In this document: positions 5,214 to 9,788 of the stretch, in pieces
Layout of the letters: each line of letters opens with the position of its first letter
Position numbering within the stretch: the stretch's first letter is position 1
Assembly (NCBI GenBank): GCA_030156305.1
Contig: JASGMZ010000097.1
Location: forward strand, 1-9,788
Length of the DNA: 9,788 nucleotides
Direction of reading: 5' to 3'
DNA from: Bacteroidales bacterium
GTDB lineage: Bacteria; Bacteroidota; Bacteroidia; Bacteroidales; UBA12077
Program-made: the position numbers and the translations under genes
Notes under the pieces: generated by a model
The model's input: only the letters and a program-made list of their open reading frames with translations
The model's database searches: none
What the model was told of the DNA's origin: nothing

Positions 5214-8200
5214 TTATTTTTTCTTTTTATTTGCAACTTTATGTTTATGTACATGTACGGTATCGTAAACCACCGGAGAAGCAATAAATAGTGATGAGTA
5301 AGTACCAACAACAACACCTATTAATAAAGCAAATACAAAACCACGGATTACTTCGCCACCTAATAAGAAAATGGTTAACACTACTACAAATGTGGTAATA
5401 GATGTATTAAATGTACGGCTTAATGTTCCATTTAATGCACTATTAATAATAGTATGGCGGTCGCGTTTTGGATAAAGTGTTGTATACTCTCTTATACGGT
5501 CGAATACAACCACCGTGTCGTTAATCGAGTAACCTACCACGGTAAGTATGGCTGCGATAAATGCCTGGTCTATTTCTAAAGAGAATGGTAATATTCCGGC
5601 ACCTAATGAGAATATACCGAGAACAATTAACACATCATGAATAAGTGCCGTAACGGCTCCCAAACCATATTGCCAGTTTTTAAACCGGATAAAGATGTAA
5701 ACAAACATCATGATTAACGCCAAAATAATTACAACCAATGATTTATAAATGATATCTGTAGCAATGGTAGCACCCACTTTATAGGAGCTCATTTTATAAT
5801 TCGTATTGAAATCATCGAACGTAACATCATCGTTTATAAATGGTTTTAACCCTTCAAATAGTTTGGTTTCAACATCCTTATCCACATCCACATCGTCTTC
5901 GTTGATACGATATTTTGTAGTTATTTTCACCTGATTATCATCTCCAAAAACTTTAACCTCTGGTGCATGGCCATATACTTCACCAAGAGATTTCGATACT
6001 TCAACCGTATTTACAGGTTCTTCAAAACGGACAACATAGGTACGTCCACCGGTAAAATCGACACCCTGATTTAGCCCTTTGGTAAATAATGAACCAAGGC
6101 TTATAAAAATTAAAACGGCAGAGATTACATAAGCAATTTTACGATTCTCAAGGAATTTAAAGGTTGGATTTTTTAATATATTTTTGGTTATTTTCGTTGA
6201 ATAAGTGATCTCTTTGTTTCGTTTCAAATACCACTCAAAAATTAAGCGGGTTAAGAAAATCGCAGTAAATAGCGCAGTAATGATACCAATTAATAACGTG
6301 GTAGCAAAACCTTTAATCGGGCCTGTACCGAAAGTATACAGAATTATTGCTGTTAACAGGGTGGTAACGTTAGCATCGATAATAGCCGAGTAGGCATTTT
6401 TATATCCATCTTTTACTGCCAGTTTCACGCCTTTTCCTGCCGCCAACTCTTCACGTATTCGTTCAAAAATCAGTACATTGGCATCCACCGACATACCGAT
6501 GGTTAAAACAATACCAGCAATACCGGGCAATGTTAATACAGCGCCGAGTGATGCCAGCACCCCGAAAATAAAAAACATATTTATAAATAATGCGATATCG
6601 GCTACCAGGCCGGCTTTACGGCTAAAGTAGAAAATCATATAAATCATCACCAAAATAAAGGCAATAAAGAACGATTTCATACCGGCATTAATGGCTTCCT
6701 GTCCAAGTGACGGGCCAACTACTTCTTCCTGGATAATTCTTGCCGGAGCAGGTAATTTACCAGATTTTAAAATATTGGCTAAGTCTTTTGCCTCCTCAAC
6801 GGTAAAATCTCCGGAGATTGAAGAACGTCCACCCGTAATTTCCTGATTGACCCGAGGAGCAGAATAAACGTAATCATCAAGAACAATAGCAATAAAATTA
6901 CCGACGTTATTTTTGGTTAAACGTGCCCAGATTTTTGCTCCATCGGCATTCATGCTCATAGAAACTCCGGCGCTACCCGTATTCTGGTCAAATTCAGACC
7001 GTGCATCGGTAACTACATCTCCGTCAAGTGGTGGTTTACCATCTCTACCGGTAATTTTTAAAGCATGTAATTCGTAAATGCTTTTTGTATCGTCGTATTT
7101 ATACGGCTTAACATGCCACTTAAAGCTGATATCCCGGGGAAATATCGAACGTACCTGTTTCATATTCAGGTAAGCATTTACTTTTGCTGTATCGTTGTAA
7201 TGCGCCATACCAATAACAGAGCCTTCCATCGGTTGATTAGTTCGTGGATTAATGCTTGGCATTAATACCGAAAATAAAGGATATCTCTCCATTCGCTGAT
7301 CATCAGTTAAGGCTGCAGAATCGTCTTTTGTTTGTTCTGATTCAATTTGATCAAGTAAAGATAAGTCTTCTTCAACTACGTCTTCCTGGGTATCTAATTC
7401 CTCGGCTACCTCTTCAACAACCTCTCCCTCATCGCTGGCTTCTTCTTTTTCTATTTCTTTTTGCGCTTGTTCCAGCTCATAAATCTTTTCGTTGGCCTGA
7501 AGAAGGTAAGGATAAATTTGTGTGTTGTTATAGGTTTCCCAGAACTCAAGGTTTGCGGTTCCCTGTAACAGGTCTCGGACACGTTCCTGATCTTTCACTC
7601 CCGGAAGTTCAATCATAACCCTACCGGTAGCTTCCATTCTTTGAATATTGGGTTGAACAACCCCAAAACGGTCGATACGGCTACGAAGAATATTAAATGA
7701 ATTATCGATAGCATCTTTAGCTTCGGCACGAATTACATCTAACACCTCTTCGTTGGTTGAGTTAAAATCAACTTTATCTTTCAGCTCAATCGTATTAAAG
7801 ATTGCTGCCAATCGTGCATCAGGATCAATTTCGTTAAATGCCCTGCCAAATAAGGTAATAAAATCTTCGCGGCTTTCCATCCTGTATTCCTTTGCCAGGT
7901 TTAAGGCTTCACGGAAAGTTGAATCCGTACTATTATTGGATAAGGCCTTAATAATATCTTCAACCGATATTTCAAGCACTACGTTCATCCCACCTTTAAG
8001 GTCCAAACCAAGATTAATCTCTCTTTCCTGGCACTCTCTAAATGTGTATTTTCTAAATCCCAGATTATAAACAACTTCTCCCGATAATGAATCAAGATAT
8101 TGATATTCTAAATCGTTAAGTTCAATATTTTCGTCGGGATGATTGGCTGCATACTCAATTGCATACTTTTCTGCATCATTATAAATGCGCGTTGTAATCC

Positions 8201-8276
8201 AGGTAAACGAAAGGTAATAAATACATATTATGGCTAACGCACCAGCCAAAAACTTAATAGCTCCTTTAATCTGCAT
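5214..8276 (-). CDS. secDF: Protein translocase subunit SecDF (fused SecD and SecF)
   Basis: This 1020-residue inner-membrane protein uses the proton gradient to pull secreted proteins out of SecYEG. The SecD half has a first membrane helix (9-29), the family motif LGLDLKGGMNVVLE (89-102), a large periplasmic P1 domain containing LPGVKDQERVRDLL (224-237), the EEVVGPSLGQEAI block (517-529), five membrane helices (about 533-685) and the TM4 motif GMSVDANVLIFERIREEL (594-611) with conserved D598. The SecF half starts near 705: membrane helix 714-730, GVDFTGGRTYVVRF (738-751), periplasmic domain, helices from about 843, and SINDTVVVFDRIRE (917-930) with conserved D920. Two additions stand out: an acidic low-complexity stretch (about 268-320) in P1 and a basic His/Lys tail (1007-1020). 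The fusion is normal for Bacteroidota. The ATG at 8276 puts a signal-anchor helix directly after a short basic N-terminus. It is probably monocistronic, with its own promoter and terminator. Confidence 0.96.
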   Translation of the reverse strand: MQIKGAIKFLAGALAIICIYYLSFTWITTRIYNDAEKYAIEYAANHPDENIELNDLEYQYLDSLSGEVVYNLGFRKYTFRECQEREINLGLDLKGGMNVVLEISVEDIIKALSNNSTDSTFREALNLAKEYRMESREDFITLFGRAFNEIDPDARLAAIFNTIELKDKVDFNSTNEEVLDVIRAEAKDAIDNSFNILRSRIDRFGVVQPNIQRMEATGRVMIELPGVKDQERVRDLLQGTANLEFWETYNNTQIYPYLLQANEKIYELEQAQKEIEKEEASDEGEVVEEVAEELDTQEDVVEEDLSLLDQIESEQTKDDSAALTDDQRMERYPLFSVLMPSINPRTNQPMEGSVIGMAHYNDTAKVNAYLNMKQVRSIFPRDISFKWHVKPYKYDDTKSIYELHALKITGRDGKPPLDGDVVTDARSEFDQNTGSAGVSMSMNADGAKIWARLTKNNVGNFIAIVLDDYVYSAPRVNQEITGGRSSISGDFTVEEAKDLANILKSGKLPAPARIIQEEVVGPSLGQEAINAGMKSFFIAFILVMIYMIFYFSRKAGLVADIALFINMFFIFGVLASLGAVLTLPGIAGIVLTIGMSVDANVLIFERIREELAAGKGVKLAVKDGYKNAYSAIIDANVTTLLTAIILYTFGTGPIKGFATTLLIGIITALFTAIFLTRLIFEWYLKRNKEITYSTKITKNILKNPTFKFLENRKIAYVISAVLIFISLGSLFTKGLNQGVDFTGGRTYVVRFEEPVNTVEVSKSLGEVYGHAPEVKVFGDDNQVKITTKYRINEDDVDVDKDVETKLFEGLKPFINDDVTFDDFNTNYKMSSYKVGATIATDIIYKSLVVIILALIMMFVYIFIRFKNWQYGLGAVTALIHDVLIVLGIFSLGAGILPFSLEIDQAFIAAILTVVGYSINDTVVVFDRIREYTTLYPKRDRHTIINSALNGTLSRTFNTSITTFVVVLTIFLLGGEVIRGFVFALLIGVVVGTYSSLFIASPVVYDTVHVHKHKVANKKKK

Positions 8277-8335
8277 TTGTTATTCTGTTTTATTGATTTT
8301 ATAAATATTATTTACTTTCTATACAAATTATCGTG

Positions 8336-8364
8336 CAAAGATAAAATTATTTTTTAGAAACACA
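8336..8364 (-). promoter_or_regulatory. secDF: Candidate promoter of secDF
   Basis: An exact minus-strand TAnnTTTG (TATCTTTG) lies at 8336-8343. A -33 element is only approximate (TGTG at 8361-8364, one mismatch to TTTG) with a 17-base spacer. Transcription would start near 8330, giving a leader of about 55 bases before the secDF ATG. The leader shows no obvious structure or Shine-Dalgarno. Confidence 0.42.
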
Positions 8365-8376
8365 CTTTTAAAAAGA

Positions 8377-8424
8377 TTTAAGATTAAAAGAATTCAATTT
8401 AAGTATCTGTATCCTAATCTTAAA
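8377..8424 (-). terminator. Inverted repeat after tolC, possible weak terminator
   Basis: A perfect 10-bp inverted repeat (TTTAAGATTA at 8377-8386, TAATCTTAAA at 8415-8424) with a 28-base loop begins 9 bases past the tolC stop. On the minus strand the second arm is followed by TCTTTTTAAAAG, so a T-run is present. The stem has one G:C pair and the loop is long, so it would be a weak terminator at best. It could also be an mRNA 3'-end structure or a site for a protein. Confidence 0.35.
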
Positions 8425-8433
8425 ATTCAATTT
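8391..8433. repeat. Pair of 10-bp direct repeats (AATTCAATTT)
   Basis: AATTCAATTT occurs at 8391-8400 and again at 8424-8433, a 33-bp spacing centre to centre (close to three helical turns). The second copy touches the stop codon of tolC. The copies interleave with the arms of the inverted repeat at 8377-8424. In AT-rich DNA a short repeat like this may be chance. Confidence 0.4.
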
Positions 8434-9788
8434 TATTCGATTAACTCATCAAAATCTGCTTTTAGTGGTTTGTCTTCTAAAAAATCGTAAAGGGTAATTA
8501 GGCGAAGCGTGTAATAATTCGACCAGTATTTTCTTAATGCCGCAATATAATTAGTTTTGGCTCCGTCTTTTTCTGATAGCGCAACATTTAAATCGAGCAC
8601 ATCAACCTTCCCAATCAAAAAGCGTTGTTTGGTCATATCATAGCGTTTTTGAGCAATAGTATCACTCTTTGCGGCAATGGCCACCTGATCGTCCTGCAAA
8701 TTAAATTGCATAACATTAAGATATACACTTTGCACAAAATCTGTTTTAGCCTGCTCAACGGTTGTTTTAATAACCTCCTGGCTCGATTGAGCCATTTTAT
8801 AACGTCCGCGTCCCAATCCCCAATCTAATATTGGAACCTCAAGTCCAAGGGTAAATCTTTGCTGATCCTGAGGATTGACATATACATTCGAAAATTCCTG
8901 TGATTGCTGAGTGTATCCAATACTGGCAAACAAATCAGCCTGCAACCCTTTTTCCGATTTGGCTTTAGCCACATCACGCTCTGCCTCAATCAATTGTCTT
9001 TCAAAAGCAAGCTGCTCAGGATTATTTTCGTTAGCTTTTGCCAGTGCATCTTCAACCTCAACGGTTAATTCAGGGATATCTTTAGGGATAATTAATTTTA
9101 AATCTACTTTTTCATTAAATCCGAGAAATGAGCGAAGCTGAAATTTTTTAATTTCAAGGTCAACTTTTGCTGCATTCAAATCGGAGCCGGCATTTAGCAG
9201 GCTTAACTCCATTTGCATCAATTCATTTTCGGCAATGGTACCAATATTATATCTACCTTCGGCAATTTGATATAAAGTATCGGCATTGGAATAATTAATC
9301 TGAGCTACTTGCAGGTTTTGTTGTGCAAGCGCTAAATCAAAAAAATAATTCACTGCTTTTAAAGCAACATTCTCTAACGAAGTAATATATTCTTTTTGGG
9401 CTTCTTCGTATTTTAAAGGTTCAATCTTTTTTTGCCATTTATACTCGTTATAAAACATTACCGGTTGCCTGTAACCTATGCTTATTGGCGTAGAAAGATA
9501 TGAGGTATTCACATCGCTATCCCCAAACTCATCGAGGCGGGTAAGGTTTGAGGTGGCAAAAATTTGTCCGCCGGTAAAACCCACATTTTGCCTAAGGTTT
9601 AAATTTACCGTAGAACTGTTCAGGTTATCTTCAACATAAATATAGGTGCCATCGGGATTTTGGTACTTTTTGATAGCTCTGCTAAACTCAGGGAATGTAG
9701 TACTTAGCGATAAATTGGGCAAATAATCGGCTTTGTACGTTCTGAATTCCCAATAGCTGGCCCGAAAGCGGTGTTTCGCCATGATGGC
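8433..9788 (-). CDS. TolC family outer-membrane efflux protein (5' end missing)
   Basis: The frame is open to the right edge (two more codons, Ala-Ile, precede the Met at 9780-9782), so that Met is internal and the signal peptide and first tens of residues lie outside. Counted from that Met, 449 residues are visible. The TolC/OEP pattern is clear: KHRFRASYWEFRTYKADYLP (3-22), a strand region RQNVGFTGGQIF (64-75), long alpha-helical stretches, RYNIGTIAENELMQMELSLL (177-196), the second-repeat strand EVPILDWGLGRGR (315-327), and the matching helix motif RFLIGKVDVLDLNVALSEKD (387-406). Two structural repeats of helices plus beta strands are as expected for the trimeric channel-tunnel through the outer membrane. 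The acidic tail ends ...DFDELIE. Its adaptor and pump partners should lie to the right. The 156 bases between it and secDF contain a candidate secDF promoter, so they are probably separate transcripts. Confidence 0.9.
   Translation of the reverse strand, partial: AIMAKHRFRASYWEFRTYKADYLPNLSLSTTFPEFSRAIKKYQNPDGTYIYVEDNLNSSTVNLNLRQNVGFTGGQIFATSNLTRLDEFGDSDVNTSYLSTPISIGYRQPVMFYNEYKWQKKIEPLKYEEAQKEYITSLENVALKAVNYFFDLALAQQNLQVAQINYSNADTLYQIAEGRYNIGTIAENELMQMELSLLNAGSDLNAAKVDLEIKKFQLRSFLGFNEKVDLKLIIPKDIPELTVEVEDALAKANENNPEQLAFERQLIEAERDVAKAKSEKGLQADLFASIGYTQQSQEFSNVYVNPQDQQRFTLGLEVPILDWGLGRGRYKMAQSSQEVIKTTVEQAKTDFVQSVYLNVMQFNLQDDQVAIAAKSDTIAQKRYDMTKQRFLIGKVDVLDLNVALSEKDGAKTNYIAALRKYWSNYYTLRLITLYDFLEDKPLKADFDELIE

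Noticed and set aside
7256..8070. Two plus-strand open frames (about 120 and 105 codons) opposite secDF
   Set aside because: Both lie within conserved parts of SecDF on the other strand and look like mirror translations (Leu/Pro-rich, Ser-rich) without motifs.
8433..9782. Treating the Met at 9782 as the true tolC start
   Set aside because: The frame stays open to the edge, the residues around it belong to the conserved TolC core, and no signal peptide follows the Met.

Overview
The window looks like a chromosomal stretch from an AT-rich member of the Bacteroidota, probably the Bacteroidia side (a Marinilabiliales/Prolixibacteraceae-like relative is an inference). The evidence is a single-chain SecDF fusion of about 1,000 residues, a TIGR02757/DUF2400 protein, weak or absent Shine-Dalgarno sequences, and two exact matches to the Bacteroidota -7 promoter consensus TAnnTTTG upstream of genes. 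I see no tRNA, rRNA, CRISPR array, insertion sequence or phage gene.

Layout. Positions 1-385 carry no confident gene; a short open frame entering from the left edge (to 158) may be the tail of a preceding gene, and 159-385 is very AT-rich. A plus-strand saccharopine dehydrogenase (LYS9-type) occupies 386-1720. Everything to its right is on the minus strand. Read in the direction of transcription (right to left), this is a TolC-family outer-membrane efflux protein cut by the right edge (8433-9788), then SecDF (5214-8276) with its own likely promoter and a clear intrinsic terminator (5158-5184). A compact five-gene run follows: tatA, a Ca2+/Na+ (CaCA) exchanger, a LolD-like ABC ATPase, the DUF2400 protein and the tRNA m6A37 methyltransferase TrmN6. 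The last gene meets the saccharopine dehydrogenase tail to tail, the two stop codons sharing the palindrome TTAA.

Function. The right half is mostly envelope biology: Sec export (SecDF), Tat export (TatA), lipoprotein release or a related ABC process (LolD-like), outer-membrane efflux (TolC) and cation exchange. The two distal genes of the run concern nucleic acids: TrmN6 modifies tRNA, and DUF2400 carries a motif that resembles HhH-GPD DNA glycosylases. Close spacing (3 nt, 55 nt, 1-nt overlap, 15 nt) suggests one transcript from the tatA promoter. Partners expected for several products (TatC, LolC/E, an efflux adaptor) are not in the window.

This is mainly housekeeping sequence. I do not see a convincing undescribed system; the points most worth checking are the DUF2400 motif, the acidic insertion and basic tail of SecDF, the terminator overlapping the tatA promoter, and the repeat arrangement after tolC.
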